From the NCBI RefSeq assembly GCF_025639805.1, contig NZ_CP106735.1, forward strand, positions 2,389,501 through 2,453,500: a DNA stretch of 64,000 nt, given 5' to 3'. This stretch comes from Reichenbachiella carrageenanivorans (GTDB lineage: Bacteria; Bacteroidota; Bacteroidia; Cytophagales; Cyclobacteriaceae). Under the pieces are notes generated by a model. It had not been told where the DNA came from and ran no database searches. It was given only the letters and a program-made list of their open reading frames with translations. A program made the translations under genes and the position numbers. Positions 1 to 9,174 of this stretch are shown piece after piece (position 1 is the first letter of the stretch; every line of letters begins with the position of its first letter).

Positions 1-190
1 CTTTGCCGGAGGCATAGGCGGCACCGAGTAGCCCTACCCAGATGAGTAAATACCTAGACAGTTCGTCGGTAAATGCGCTAGGGTCGTTGAGCAAGTACCT
101 GGAGGCTACCTGCCAGAGTACATTGAGTACCATCAGGCCTAATAATAGGCTGAGGCTGATCTCTAAAAATTTATCCAACTTATTTCTCAT
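1..190 (-). CDS. TRAP transporter small permease (DctQ-like), C-terminus beyond window
   Basis: The reverse strand is open from an ATG at 190 to the left window edge and encodes the first 63 residues of a membrane protein. It begins MRNKLDKFLEISLSLLLG, continues with a hydrophobic segment and then QVASRYLLNDP and FTDELSRYLLIW. The SRY...(F/W)(T/S)(D/E)EL(S/A)RY pattern is characteristic of the small integral membrane subunit of TRAP transporters. Its start overlaps the end of the binding-protein gene by 11 bases in another frame, which points to translational coupling. The large permease (DctM) would be expected further left, outside the window. The upstream uxaC suggests a hexuronate substrate; that is inference. 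Only the N-terminal third is visible. Confidence 0.85.
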   Translation of the reverse strand, partial: MRNKLDKFLEISLSLLLGLMVLNVLWQVASRYLLNDPSAFTDELSRYLLIWVGLLGAAYASGK

Positions 191-1199
191 CTTCTTCTTC
201 CGTTTTTAGGGTTTGCCCAATGGCGTCAATATCTTTTATGAGCTGATACAGTTCTGGCTCGGACTGATACTGCTCGTAGAGCGGTTCTACTTTTACCTGA
301 AAGGGTAATTTTTCAGGGTAGTAAATCGTAACACCGGCTGCTTTTACTTTTTCGAGGCTTTCGGCTACCGATTTGGCCCATACCTGTTTTTGATAGATCA
401 CGGCACGGTCTGCAGCTTCCTGTAGCCATTCTTTTTGCTGATCGGTGAGCCGATTCCAGAGGTAAGTGCTCACGATGAGTACATCGGGTATGGTGGTGTG
501 CTCATCTATAGAGTAGTGCTTGCAAATCTCGTAGTGACGAGAAGTGTAAAAGCTTGGCGGATTGTTTTCTGCGGCGTCTACTACGCCCTGCTGCAGTGCC
601 GTGTAGAGCTCTCCAAACGATACAGGCGTAGGAGTACCACCTAAGGCACTCACCATGTCGAAGGCCGATTGGCTATTCATCACGCGTACTTTCAATCCTG
701 CCAGCTCTTCAGGAGACTGTATGGGGGCATCTTTGGAGTAAAAACTCCGGCTACCTGCATCAAAAAAGCATAGGCCGCGGAGCTTGTAGTTGCTGCCTTT
801 CATTAGTAGTTTTTTGCCAATCGCTCCCTGTAGTACACCAGCTGCGTGAGCGGAGTCTCTAAACAAGTAGGGCAAGGTCAATACTTTGATTTCAGGCACG
901 AAGTTTTCCAAGGCACCTGCCGACACTTTGGTCATATCTAAGCTGCCGATCTGAAGGAGCTCTAGCAAGTCTCTTTCTTTGCCGAGCTGCCCATTGGCGT
1001 ATATTTCCATGGTAAATGCTCCCTCCGAAATCTCGTCGAGCAGTCGGGCCATTTCTACCATCCCGATGTGTACGGGGTGGGTTTCGTTGAGTTCGTGGGC
1101 TAGCTTTAGCACGCGGCCTTCTTTCTTATTGGCACAAGAAAGAAGGCACGTACTAAATACAACTAAAACAAAACCTATCCATTTATTTTTTATTCTCAT
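180..1199 (-). CDS. TRAP transporter substrate-binding protein (DctP family), lipoprotein
   Basis: This 339-residue protein has a lipoprotein signal peptide with lipobox LLSC (Cys22), followed by a TRAP periplasmic binding fold. Family signatures are GLKVRVMNS, in which Arg172 is the expected carboxylate-binding arginine, then GGTPTPVSFGELYTALQQGVVDAAENNP. It would capture an organic acid, plausibly galacturonate or glucuronate, and hand it to the DctQ/DctM permease. It starts 3 bases after the stop of uxaC on the same strand and overlaps dctQ, so uxaC-dctP-dctQ form one transcript. The binding-site arginine and uxaC favour a uronate ligand, but the sequence does not prove it. Confidence 0.92.
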   Translation of the reverse strand: MRIKNKWIGFVLVVFSTCLLSCANKKEGRVLKLAHELNETHPVHIGMVEMARLLDEISEGAFTMEIYANGQLGKERDLLELLQIGSLDMTKVSAGALENFVPEIKVLTLPYLFRDSAHAAGVLQGAIGKKLLMKGSNYKLRGLCFFDAGSRSFYSKDAPIQSPEELAGLKVRVMNSQSAFDMVSALGGTPTPVSFGELYTALQQGVVDAAENNPPSFYTSRHYEICKHYSIDEHTTIPDVLIVSTYLWNRLTDQQKEWLQEAADRAVIYQKQVWAKSVAESLEKVKAAGVTIYYPEKLPFQVKVEPLYEQYQSEPELYQLIKDIDAIGQTLKTEEEDEK

Positions 1200-1202
1200 C
1201 AG

Positions 1203-2612
1203 CTATTCTTTAAGGTCAAAATCAAAGTAAGCCTTCGCGTTGTGATAGCATATGTCTTTTACCATCTGGCCGAGGAGGGGAATATCGTGTGGCAGTTCGC
1301 CGTTTGCTACATCTGTGCCGAGCAGATTGCAAAGGATACGGCGGAAGTACTCGTGTCTGGGGAAAGACAAGAAGCTGCGCGAGTCGGTGAGCATGCCTAC
1401 AAATCGGCTAAGCAAGCCCATGTTCGACAGGGAGTTCATTTGTGCTTCCATGCCAGTTTTTTGATCCAAAAACCACCAGCCCGTGCCGAACTGGATTTTG
1501 CCTACGGTCTCCCCGTCGTTGAAGTTGCCAGCCATAGTAGCCATCAGGTCGTTGTCGCGAGGATTGAGGTTATATAGTATCGTCTTGGCCAGTTGGTTGG
1601 AATCATCCAGTTTATTCAAAAACTTAGACAAAGCCACCGCATGGTTGAAGTCGCCAATAGAATCGAACCCCGTGTCTGGACCGAGCTCTCGGAGACCACG
1701 ATCGTTGTTGTTGCGAAGCGCACCTAGGTGAAACTGCTGTGTCCAGCCTTTGGCGTGGTACATTTTGCACAGTTCGAGTAGGAGGTGAGCTTGTAGTGCC
1801 GCCACATCGGCTTCCGCCAAATTTTGTCCACCTCTTACCTTAGCAAACAGGCGATCTACAGGAGCAGACTCGTCGAGTAGCGGTATGGTATTGAAGCCCA
1901 AGTCGGACAATCTGCCGCCCAACTGATGGAAATAGTCCACTCGGCTTTGTAGCGCGCTCAATAGATCGTCCAAATTCACGATCTGAGTATTACAGACACT
2001 GGCCAGTTGATCTAGGTAGCTGTTGTAGCTCTCAGCATGATCCACACCCAATGCCTTGTCTGGTCTGAACGACGGGAAGACATTGAGACTGGAGGAGGAA
2101 TTTTGCACTTGTTTGTGATAGCGCAGGTCATCTATAGGGTCGTCTGTAGTACAGACTACTTCTACGTTCATTTTTTTGAGGAGCCCTTGACAGGAATAGG
2201 CAGAGGACTGCAGTTGCTCGTTGGCTGCGGTATAGATGTGGGCGGCGGATTTTCCGTCGAGCAAGTCTGAGATACCGAAGTAGCGCTGGAGTTCGAGGTG
2301 TGTCCAGTGGTAGAGCGGGTTTCTCAAGGTATAAGGTACCGTCTCAGCCCACTTCTGAAACTTCTGATCATCTGGCGCTTCACCTGTAATGTATTTTTTG
2401 TCAATCCCATTGGCACGCATCGCTCGCCATTTGTAATGATCGCCACCGAGCCATGCTTCTGTGATATTGCTAAACTGATGGTCTTCGGCGATATACGCTG
2501 GGATGAGATGATTGTGGTAATCTATAATAGGCATATCCGCCGCATAGTCGTGGTACAACTCTTCAGCGACTGTATTAGCTAGTAAAAAGTCTTTGTCTAA
2601 AAAATTCTTCAT
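1203..2612 (-). CDS. uxaC: Glucuronate/galacturonate isomerase
   Basis: This 469-residue protein matches uronate isomerase over its full length. An N-terminal PIIDYHNHL metal-site motif is followed by family stretches such as WLGGDHYKWRAMRANG, VVCTTDDPIDDL, FHLGALRNNN, and C-terminal LTDSRSFLSFPRHEYFRRILC. The enzyme converts D-galacturonate to D-tagaturonate and D-glucuronate to D-fructuronate in the cytoplasm, the first step of monomeric uronate catabolism. It leads the minus-strand uxaC-dctP-dctQ operon and is divergent from the pectin susC gene. An inverted repeat lies 17 bases before its start. UxaA/UxaB and the KDG enzymes are not in the window. Confidence 0.96.
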   Translation of the reverse strand: MKNFLDKDFLLANTVAEELYHDYAADMPIIDYHNHLIPAYIAEDHQFSNITEAWLGGDHYKWRAMRANGIDKKYITGEAPDDQKFQKWAETVPYTLRNPLYHWTHLELQRYFGISDLLDGKSAAHIYTAANEQLQSSAYSCQGLLKKMNVEVVCTTDDPIDDLRYHKQVQNSSSSLNVFPSFRPDKALGVDHAESYNSYLDQLASVCNTQIVNLDDLLSALQSRVDYFHQLGGRLSDLGFNTIPLLDESAPVDRLFAKVRGGQNLAEADVAALQAHLLLELCKMYHAKGWTQQFHLGALRNNNDRGLRELGPDTGFDSIGDFNHAVALSKFLNKLDDSNQLAKTILYNLNPRDNDLMATMAGNFNDGETVGKIQFGTGWWFLDQKTGMEAQMNSLSNMGLLSRFVGMLTDSRSFLSFPRHEYFRRILCNLLGTDVANGELPHDIPLLGQMVKDICYHNAKAYFDFDLKE

Positions 2613-2628
2613 CTTGTTTTCTTCTACT

Positions 2629-2652
2629 TGACGTGGAGGGTATCACACGTCA
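2629..2652. promoter_or_regulatory. Inverted repeat upstream of uxaC (candidate operator)
   Basis: TGACGTG and CACGTCA form a perfect 7-bp inverted repeat with a 10-base spacer (2636-2645). It lies 17 bases before the uxaC start codon. It could be an operator for a uronate-responsive repressor or a leader hairpin in the uxaC message. No regulator that would bind it is identifiable in the window apart from the HTCS. Confidence 0.45.
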
Positions 2653-3031
2653 GAATTCAACCTTTCTTACATACTGTTTGTGATCTTCAAGATTAGCTGA
2701 TATTGGTACTCAGGGCTATTCACCAATTACCATTCTCTATTCAGTATTTATAGAAGAGCTCGCCAGAATCTTGAAATAATGATTAAATCAGGTTTGTTTC
2801 CACTAGATAGTAGAGTCGCAGTCGAACCCTTTTTAGCCGTTTGTTGGGCTATGTTGCCATCGATAAAAGGGGGGGGCTGATGAGACTGTTTTCTATTTAT
2901 TTCACTATATTATTGTAATCTTTTTCAGAAGTAATGCCGTCTGATAAAGGAAATAATCACCCTCCATCTTTCCTAAGCCGTGTTTTTTCCACCTTTCCAA
3001 AAAATGCTAGGCATATGTTAAGTATTGAATA

Positions 3032-3060
3032 TTGATTCGGTCATCATCTGATCAGATTTG
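3032..3060 (+). promoter_or_regulatory. Putative promoter of the susC operon
   Basis: TTG at 3032-3034 is followed after 18 bases by CAGATTTG at 3053-3060, one mismatch from the Bacteroidota -7 consensus TAnnTTTG. Predicted transcription would begin about 70 bases before susC. The weak first base of the -7 element fits a promoter that needs activation, for example by the HTCS. Assignment is by pattern only. Confidence 0.45.
3046..3057. promoter_or_regulatory. 12-bp perfect palindrome over the susC -7 element
   Basis: ATCTGATCAGAT is a perfect palindrome that overlaps the first half of the predicted -7 element. A protein bound here would compete with or contact RNA polymerase. It may be an operator for a regulator of pectin use. 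Confidence 0.4.
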
Positions 3061-3136
3061 AATATTCCGAATTGTATCCGGCCAGACTGAAGGACACAAC
3101 GAGGAGCTTAACATAAGTCAAACTAAATAAGATGAT

Positions 3137-6100
3137 ATGTACACAAAATTACGCATGTATTGTTCTTCTCAGGTGAGGAGGAAATTTTACTTGGGACTCA
3201 TGTCTCTACTGGTTTCTACAGTAGCCATGTCCCAGAGTACAGTGACCGGAGTGGTGACTGGTCCAGATGGCGAGAGCCTTCCGGGAGCCGCAGTAATTGC
3301 AGAAGGTACCACGGCAGGAGCGGTGACCGACCTAGAAGGTAAGTATACCTTAGCCGTTCCGGAGGAAGCTACCAACCTTAAGATCAGTTTTATTGGATAC
3401 GCAGCTCAGTCTGTAGTCATTGGTAGTCGTACGACCATCGATGTGGTACTACAAGAAGACAATGAGATGTTGAGCGAGGTGGTGGTGATTGGATATGGTA
3501 CACAAAAGAAAAGCGATCTGACTGGTGCTATTGTAGGCGTAGATGATCAAGTGATCAACGAACGTGGTGTTACCAGCCCTATGCAAGCCCTACAAGGCAG
3601 TATAGCTGGTGTGCAGGTAGGCAATTCCACAGGACGCTTGGGCGATGGTTTTAATGTTACCATTCGAGGAAAAAACACCTTGACTAGTGAAGATAATTCG
3701 TCGGCTGCAGCCCCATTGTATGTAGTGAATGGTGTGGTGGTAGACAATATCGACTTCCTAAACCCACAAGACATTGCCAGTATGGATGTATTGAAAGATG
3801 CAGCCTCGGCAGCTATCTATGGATCTCGAGGGTCTAACGGTGTGATCCTAATCCAAACCAAAGGCGGAGTGAATGTGCCTAGCGGTACTACGTTCTCTGT
3901 AGAATCTTATTACGGATTCAAAGAAGCCACAAGACTGCCAGAAATGATGAGCTTAGCCAAATGGAAAGAATACCATACAGGTGCTTATATGGCAACTACC
4001 AAAGATTACGATTTGCTCACGCCAGAGGAGTATTATGGTACCAAAGTAGTGTCTGATGGTTCTAACTCAGTCTTGAGAAGGCGTTTTGACGAACTCGACG
4101 GATTTGATTGGTATGATGCTGTGCTTCAGTCTGGCACACAGTCTAACAATCACATTTCTATGAATCATAGAGATGGAGGGTCGTCTTACTCTTTAGGCTT
4201 GGGGTATCAAAACGAAACAGGCAACATCACCAATGAGTCTTTGGATAAGTACACCATCAGGGGTAGTATAGATCAAGAAATCGGCAAAAAATTCAAAGTA
4301 GGTGCTAGTTATTCTTCTTCACTTATGAACAATGAGCGAGGCAACCCTAACGCCATGCAGGATGCTTTCCGTCTGAATCCTTTTCTTTCACCTTGGGCTA
4401 TCGATGCCAATGGAGATGAAATCGTAGGAGAGTTGTTCAATCAACCAGGAAAACTGCTGTACCCTGATGGTACGAGAGCCATCGATAAGACGAGTACATT
4501 TAATCCGCTATTGGAAATCGCCAATGCTACAGACAATACCAGACAGTGGAACAACATTGGGAATATGTATTTGCAATACCAAATCACCGATTGGTTGAAA
4601 GTAAAATCTTCCTTTTCTACAGGATACAAGTCTTATAGAAGAGGTAAGTATTGGGGAGCGAGAACCGACATAGGATCTAAGAACGGGTTTTTGCCTTCTT
4701 CAGAGTTGAAAAATTTCGAGAACTTCAATTATGCATGGGACAACCAAGTGGACGTGACCAAGACGATCGGCAGCATGCATACTTTCAATTTTATGGGGCT
4801 ACAGAGTATCTATGTAGACCGTACAGAAAGTTCAGAAATGTCTTCTTTGCAGCAGCCATTCGAAACAGGTTTCTATAATCTAGGTTCTGGACAGCAGAGT
4901 ACTTATAACGTGAGCAACTATTTTAGAAAGAGTCAGTTAGCTTCGTTTGCCATGCGATTAAACTATGTATTGGCCGACAAGTATATCTTTACGGCGACCA
5001 ATCGCTGGGATGGCTCTTCGCTCTTGGCTGAAGGTAGAAAATGGGAGTCGTTTCCATCCATTTCTGCCGCCTGGAAAATCGGTAACGAGGCCTTCCTAAA
5101 AGGAAACGCTGTAGTTTCTGATTTGAAATTGAGAGCTAGCTACGGTACCACTGGCAACAATAACATAGCGCCATATGCTTCGGTAAACACCCTAGATCAA
5201 CAAACTTATTATGATTTCAATGGCTCATCTGCTAATGGCTGGGTGCCAAAAAACCTAGCAAATAAGTTCTTGACTTGGGAGAAAACGAAAGAATTCAACC
5301 TTGGATTGGATTACGGGTTCTTCAATCATAGAGTCACAGGTAGCATCGACTGGTACACACGTACTTCGGATGAGCTACTTGTAGAGCAGCAATTGCCACT
5401 CGAAACAGGCTACCCTGCGATTACTGCCAATGCAGCATCTGTGAAAAACACTGGAGTAGAGGTGATGTTGAGCACGGTCAATGTACAAACGACTAAGATC
5501 AGATGGGAAACAATCTTCACCTTTGGGGCGAATAAAAATACAATAGAGTCGATTTACGGACAGTCGGAAAACGACGATGTTGGAAACAACTGGTTTATTG
5601 GAGAATCTATTGATTCGCACTACAACTACAAGTTTGATGGCATATGGCAAGCAGACGAAAAGGACTTGGCTACTCTTTACAACCAAACAGAAGGACAAGC
5701 CAAGGTGGTAGATGTAAACAACGACGGTGTGATCGACCCTACCGACGATCGAATGATATTGGGCTCGTCTGATCCGAAGTGGACAGGTGGTTTGATTTCT
5801 AGATTGAATGTGGGAAACTTTGATTTGAACATTACGGTGTATGCTAAGCATGGATCGCTGGCTTTTAGCAACTTTCACAGAAACTTCGAAGACGTAACAG
5901 ATAGAGGTCGTCAGAAAGCCAACATAGACAGCTGGTATATCCCGGCCAACAATGTGGGGGTTCCTGCACAAGCATCCAACACTTACCCGCAGCCAAGAAA
6001 CGGTGGGACTTACTGGGAAAACGAACTGGTGGGTTATTACAAAGACGCTTCATTTGTTAAAATCAACAATATTTCATTGGGCTATACTTTGCCAGATGCA

Positions 6101-6268
6101 TTGTTAGAAAAACTGAGACTTCAGCAGTTTAGAATTTATGTAAACGTGCTGAACCCATTCACTTTCACTGATTACAACGGATGGGATCCAGAGTGGGCCG
6201 AGGCTTCATTTGGTTCTGGTCGTGTGAGTACGATGACTACTCAGTTGGGTCTAAGTCTAAAATTTTAA
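3137..6268 (+). CDS. SusC-type TonB-dependent outer-membrane transporter
   Basis: This 1043-residue SusC/RagA-family transporter has a signal peptide ending near SQS, then a carboxypeptidase-regulatory-like domain (about 36-115, with GVVTGPDGESLPGAAV and ISFIGYA). A linker reading LSEVVVIGYGTQKK leads to the plug (LQGSIAGVQVGNSTG, TIRGKNTL, DVLKDAASAAIYGSRGSNGVI) and a long beta-barrel ending in a C-terminal Phe. A DVNNDGVIDPTDDR segment is the calcium-binding-like loop common in SusC proteins. With the adjacent SusD it would form the pump that imports pectin oligosaccharides across the outer membrane. SusD follows after 11 bases. An internal Met further in could also be the start, since 13 residues precede the basic part of the signal peptide. 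Confidence 0.96.
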   Translation: MYTKLRMYCSSQVRRKFYLGLMSLLVSTVAMSQSTVTGVVTGPDGESLPGAAVIAEGTTAGAVTDLEGKYTLAVPEEATNLKISFIGYAAQSVVIGSRTTIDVVLQEDNEMLSEVVVIGYGTQKKSDLTGAIVGVDDQVINERGVTSPMQALQGSIAGVQVGNSTGRLGDGFNVTIRGKNTLTSEDNSSAAAPLYVVNGVVVDNIDFLNPQDIASMDVLKDAASAAIYGSRGSNGVILIQTKGGVNVPSGTTFSVESYYGFKEATRLPEMMSLAKWKEYHTGAYMATTKDYDLLTPEEYYGTKVVSDGSNSVLRRRFDELDGFDWYDAVLQSGTQSNNHISMNHRDGGSSYSLGLGYQNETGNITNESLDKYTIRGSIDQEIGKKFKVGASYSSSLMNNERGNPNAMQDAFRLNPFLSPWAIDANGDEIVGELFNQPGKLLYPDGTRAIDKTSTFNPLLEIANATDNTRQWNNIGNMYLQYQITDWLKVKSSFSTGYKSYRRGKYWGARTDIGSKNGFLPSSELKNFENFNYAWDNQVDVTKTIGSMHTFNFMGLQSIYVDRTESSEMSSLQQPFETGFYNLGSGQQSTYNVSNYFRKSQLASFAMRLNYVLADKYIFTATNRWDGSSLLAEGRKWESFPSISAAWKIGNEAFLKGNAVVSDLKLRASYGTTGNNNIAPYASVNTLDQQTYYDFNGSSANGWVPKNLANKFLTWEKTKEFNLGLDYGFFNHRVTGSIDWYTRTSDELLVEQQLPLETGYPAITANAASVKNTGVEVMLSTVNVQTTKIRWETIFTFGANKNTIESIYGQSENDDVGNNWFIGESIDSHYNYKFDGIWQADEKDLATLYNQTEGQAKVVDVNNDGVIDPTDDRMILGSSDPKWTGGLISRLNVGNFDLNITVYAKHGSLAFSNFHRNFEDVTDRGRQKANIDSWYIPANNVGVPAQASNTYPQPRNGGTYWENELVGYYKDASFVKINNISLGYTLPDALLEKLRLQQFRIYVNVLNPFTFTDYNGWDPEWAEASFGSGRVSTMTTQLGLSLKF

Positions 6269-6279
6269 ATTAAAGAGAC

Positions 6280-7908
6280 ATGAAAAATATTATTTCAATA
6301 CTAGCACTGACATTACTTTTTCTAGCAGGTTGCGAAAGTTTCTTAGAAGAAGAAAATAAGTCGAACGTGACAGCAGAGGAGTTTTATGTCACAGAAGAAG
6401 GATACTCTGCATTGATAAATGCCAACTATTCGGCTCTGAGAGAGATATATGGAGATTTTGCTTGGCTGTTTTGCGCAGGTACAGATATGTACTCAGAAGG
6501 CAGGGATTCCGAGCCAGTAGGCTTGAGCCGATATTCTAATTTAAATTCTTCGTCTGAAGGGGTAGATCATTTGTACAAAACATGCTTTACAGCAGTACAA
6601 AGAGCCAATACGGCGATATACTATGCTTCATTGACAGAGCCTACAGCTGATCTGGATCAAAGAGTGGCAGAAATGAAAGCTTTGAGAGCACATGCCTACT
6701 TCCTATTGGTACAGACTTATGGAGGCGTGCCTTTGATCACAGATTTGATTGCAGATGCTATTGTAACTTTCGATAGAAGCAGTGCTGAAGATATCTATAC
6801 GCAAATCGTAACAGACCTTACTGAGGCATTGCCAGTAGTGAGTGCTGGAGCATTCGATGGTAGAGTCAATCAGAAAACAGTTCAGTTCTTATTAGCCAAA
6901 GTACTTTTGACAAGAGGGTATGAAAGTTTTGCAGGTGCTACTGATTTTGCAGATGCGGCTGCTTATGCTGATGCAGTTATAGGTGGACAGGCACTCGACA
7001 TTCCTTTCAACGACTTATGGTTGCCTACTAACGAAATGAATGCAGAAACGATTTTTTCTGTGCAGTTTGATCAAGGCTCTACCAGCGCCGTACAAGGAGA
7101 GTTGGGCAACAGACAGCAAAACTTCTTCGGTTCGTACACTGGAGGAACAGAAGTGGCAGGCAAAGCGCCTTATAAAAGCTACAACCTGTGTCCTAACAAT
7201 TTTGCTCTGAGCCTCTTTGAGCAAGGAGACGAAAGATGGGAAGGCACTTTTATGACTACCGTATATGATCGTTATTTTGATTATTTCGATGTAGAAGACA
7301 AGTCCACTCTGGATGTAGCGCATTTTTATGCACCAGCGTGGTACACCGCTGCAGATAAATTAGCCTTTACTACGGCCAATCCTGATGCGACTTATCATGA
7401 CTATGGAACATACGATCCAGAAGGCGCTGATATCTCTGGAAACTGGGCGACGATTATCGTTAAAAAGTTTGATGACCCCAAGGCACAATTTGGCGCCAAT
7501 GGCGACAAAGGAAGAACAAGTAATAGAGACGTAGTGATCGCCAGATTAGCTGATGCCTATTTGGTAGCTGCCGAAGCTTATTTGCAAGCGGGCGATGCGA
7601 CTACAGGTTTAGCCAAGCTCAATGTGGTACGAGCCAGAGCCAACGTAGCCAACGCTACTGCTGGTGAATTCGATATCGATTACATCCTCGATGAGCGTGG
7701 TAGAGAGCTGCTAGGCGAGTACCACAGATGGTTTGATTTGAAAAGAACAGGTAAGCTTGTAGAGCGAGCAGCGGCGCATCACATGTGGATCGAAGCGTCC
7801 AATTTCGTAGGAAACGGAGGCGAAATGAAAGTCCTCAGACCTATACCACAGTCCGCTTTGGATCTCAATCAGAATAAGGATTTTGCCCAAAATCCAGCAT
7901 ATAACTAA
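6280..7908 (+). CDS. SusD/RagB-family surface glycan-binding lipoprotein
   Basis: This 542-residue protein has a lipoprotein signal with lipobox LAGC (Cys18) and the SusD fold. The TPR-rich N-terminal half includes AEMKALRAHAYFLLVQTYGGVPLI, and the typical C-terminal region is ILDERGRELLGEYHRWFDLKRTGKL followed by MKVLRPIPQSALDLN. It sits on the cell surface as a lid over SusC and binds the imported glycan. It lies between susC and a third lipoprotein gene with short gaps, so the three are co-transcribed. Confidence 0.96.
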   Translation: MKNIISILALTLLFLAGCESFLEEENKSNVTAEEFYVTEEGYSALINANYSALREIYGDFAWLFCAGTDMYSEGRDSEPVGLSRYSNLNSSSEGVDHLYKTCFTAVQRANTAIYYASLTEPTADLDQRVAEMKALRAHAYFLLVQTYGGVPLITDLIADAIVTFDRSSAEDIYTQIVTDLTEALPVVSAGAFDGRVNQKTVQFLLAKVLLTRGYESFAGATDFADAAAYADAVIGGQALDIPFNDLWLPTNEMNAETIFSVQFDQGSTSAVQGELGNRQQNFFGSYTGGTEVAGKAPYKSYNLCPNNFALSLFEQGDERWEGTFMTTVYDRYFDYFDVEDKSTLDVAHFYAPAWYTAADKLAFTTANPDATYHDYGTYDPEGADISGNWATIIVKKFDDPKAQFGANGDKGRTSNRDVVIARLADAYLVAAEAYLQAGDATTGLAKLNVVRARANVANATAGEFDIDYILDERGRELLGEYHRWFDLKRTGKLVERAAAHHMWIEASNFVGNGGEMKVLRPIPQSALDLNQNKDFAQNPAYN

Positions 7909-7914
7909 AAGATC

Positions 7915-9165
7915 ATGAAAAATATATTTTATTCAATTATAGCGTGTTTGGCACTCGCCATGGCAGTGTCATGCACAGACGATAATAACGGAATCGATCA
8001 ACCCATAGTGATTGATTTAGATCAAATGCCTATCGATTTTGCTCCAGTAGACCTAGATGGCGAATGGACCAAGTTGACAGGAAGTGTATCCTCAGACGTA
8101 GATTTAGCTAAAGTTTCTTTCGTAGCTGTGTCTGGCGACAAAGAAGAAGCCTTTCAAGAGGTTTCTTCTTTCGATGGCGGAAGCAGGTCTTACGATTTTG
8201 AGGTAGAAGTGCCTTGGACTGTAGATGTAAGCTTTGTGAAAGTCATTGCCGAAAACACCACTGGCGATGTAGTAGAAATCTCCAGAAAAGTTTTGATCAA
8301 AGGCGGCCCAGTCATTGATATCGAAGCTACTGAGTTTGTGATTGATCTTTCGGTAAGTGCTAAAGATACTATTCAAGGGACAATCAAATCAGAATCAGGC
8401 TTGTCAGAAGTATTAATTACGGTGACTAAAAAAGGAGAAGAAAGCACATATAAAAAAATCAACCCGTCAGGGGCTGATGCCAACGAGCTGAATCTCTTTG
8501 AGATCATCACTTTCGATTTGGATCACGAGGCTTTCAATATTCTAGCTACTGATGCAAAAGGCAATACAGCCTCGCACGACATCACGGTATCTGTAGTAGA
8601 ATCTCCTGTGTATACTATGTTTGCCTATAGCGATATCGAACTACATGGTACAGACAAAAGAAAAACAGGGGTGGATATTGGCGTGTCGCTGAGCGACGGT
8701 AAGTCGCATGCTTACGATCCGATCATAGCCGATGCCAATGGTTTGGATATCGACTTCATGATTTCGAGTGCTGATTCTGGCTCTCCTCAAGTGAGGTATT
8801 TCTCTCCTGCCACTGAGTATGGTGACAAATTTAAACTAGGTACTGAAGGAAATGCAGATATAGTATTGAACGATACTCAGTTTTCTAAACTGGACAGAGG
8901 AGATGCAGCCTTTTTTGCTGCGGCTACCGCCGAAAGTATACAAGCCATGTCTTTGACGGATGAAGGTGCAGATGCTACAGATATCCTCAAAGATATCAAC
9001 CATGATGACAATGGTGTAGATATCATCAATGGCAAAGTAGTCTATTTCGAAACTGCTTGGGGCGCGCAATGCTTGGTGATGATCACAGAGACCATAGATA
9101 ATAATGGAAATAGAAAAGGAGATAGCTACATGCTAGACTTCAAAGTAGTCTACCAGACTAACTAA
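7915..9165 (+). CDS. Unknown lipoprotein in the SusE position
   Basis: This 416-residue protein has lipobox AVSC (Cys20). The first half (about 30-220) looks like two Ig-like beta-sandwich segments rich in Val/Ile/Asp alternations (VKVIAENTTGDVVEISRKVLIKGGPVIDIEATEF). The second half (about 225-416, starting YTMFAYSDIELHGTDKRKTGVDIG) resembles the C-terminal domain seen after such modules in SusE-like surface proteins. No family was recognised with certainty. The position directly after susD, 6 bases away, and the lipid anchor suggest a third surface glycan-binding protein. A hairpin terminator follows it. Confidence 0.8.
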   Translation: MKNIFYSIIACLALAMAVSCTDDNNGIDQPIVIDLDQMPIDFAPVDLDGEWTKLTGSVSSDVDLAKVSFVAVSGDKEEAFQEVSSFDGGSRSYDFEVEVPWTVDVSFVKVIAENTTGDVVEISRKVLIKGGPVIDIEATEFVIDLSVSAKDTIQGTIKSESGLSEVLITVTKKGEESTYKKINPSGADANELNLFEIITFDLDHEAFNILATDAKGNTASHDITVSVVESPVYTMFAYSDIELHGTDKRKTGVDIGVSLSDGKSHAYDPIIADANGLDIDFMISSADSGSPQVRYFSPATEYGDKFKLGTEGNADIVLNDTQFSKLDRGDAAFFAAATAESIQAMSLTDEGADATDILKDINHDDNGVDIINGKVVYFETAWGAQCLVMITETIDNNGNRKGDSYMLDFKVVYQTN

Positions 9166-9174
9166 GAATGAAAC

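Larger units (their letters stand above)
2613..3136. other. Divergent intergenic region between uxaC and susC
   Basis: This 524-base region carries no convincing gene. It holds an inverted repeat next to uxaC (2629-2652) and a near-consensus Bacteroidota promoter with an overlapping 12-bp palindrome next to susC (3032-3060). It also has a run of eight G at 2869-2876, and a middle portion (about 2700-3000) in which no further structure was seen. Its size and the two dyads suggest that both arms of the pectin locus are controlled from here. Confidence 0.7.

Noticed and set aside
2869..2876. Run of eight G in the uxaC-susC gap
   Set aside because: A single G run is not a quadruplex and lies far from both promoters; possibly a slippage site only.
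5375..5971. Minus-strand 198-codon open frame inside susC
   Set aside because: The plus frame is an unbroken SusC barrel; the antisense frame has no recognisable domain or start context.
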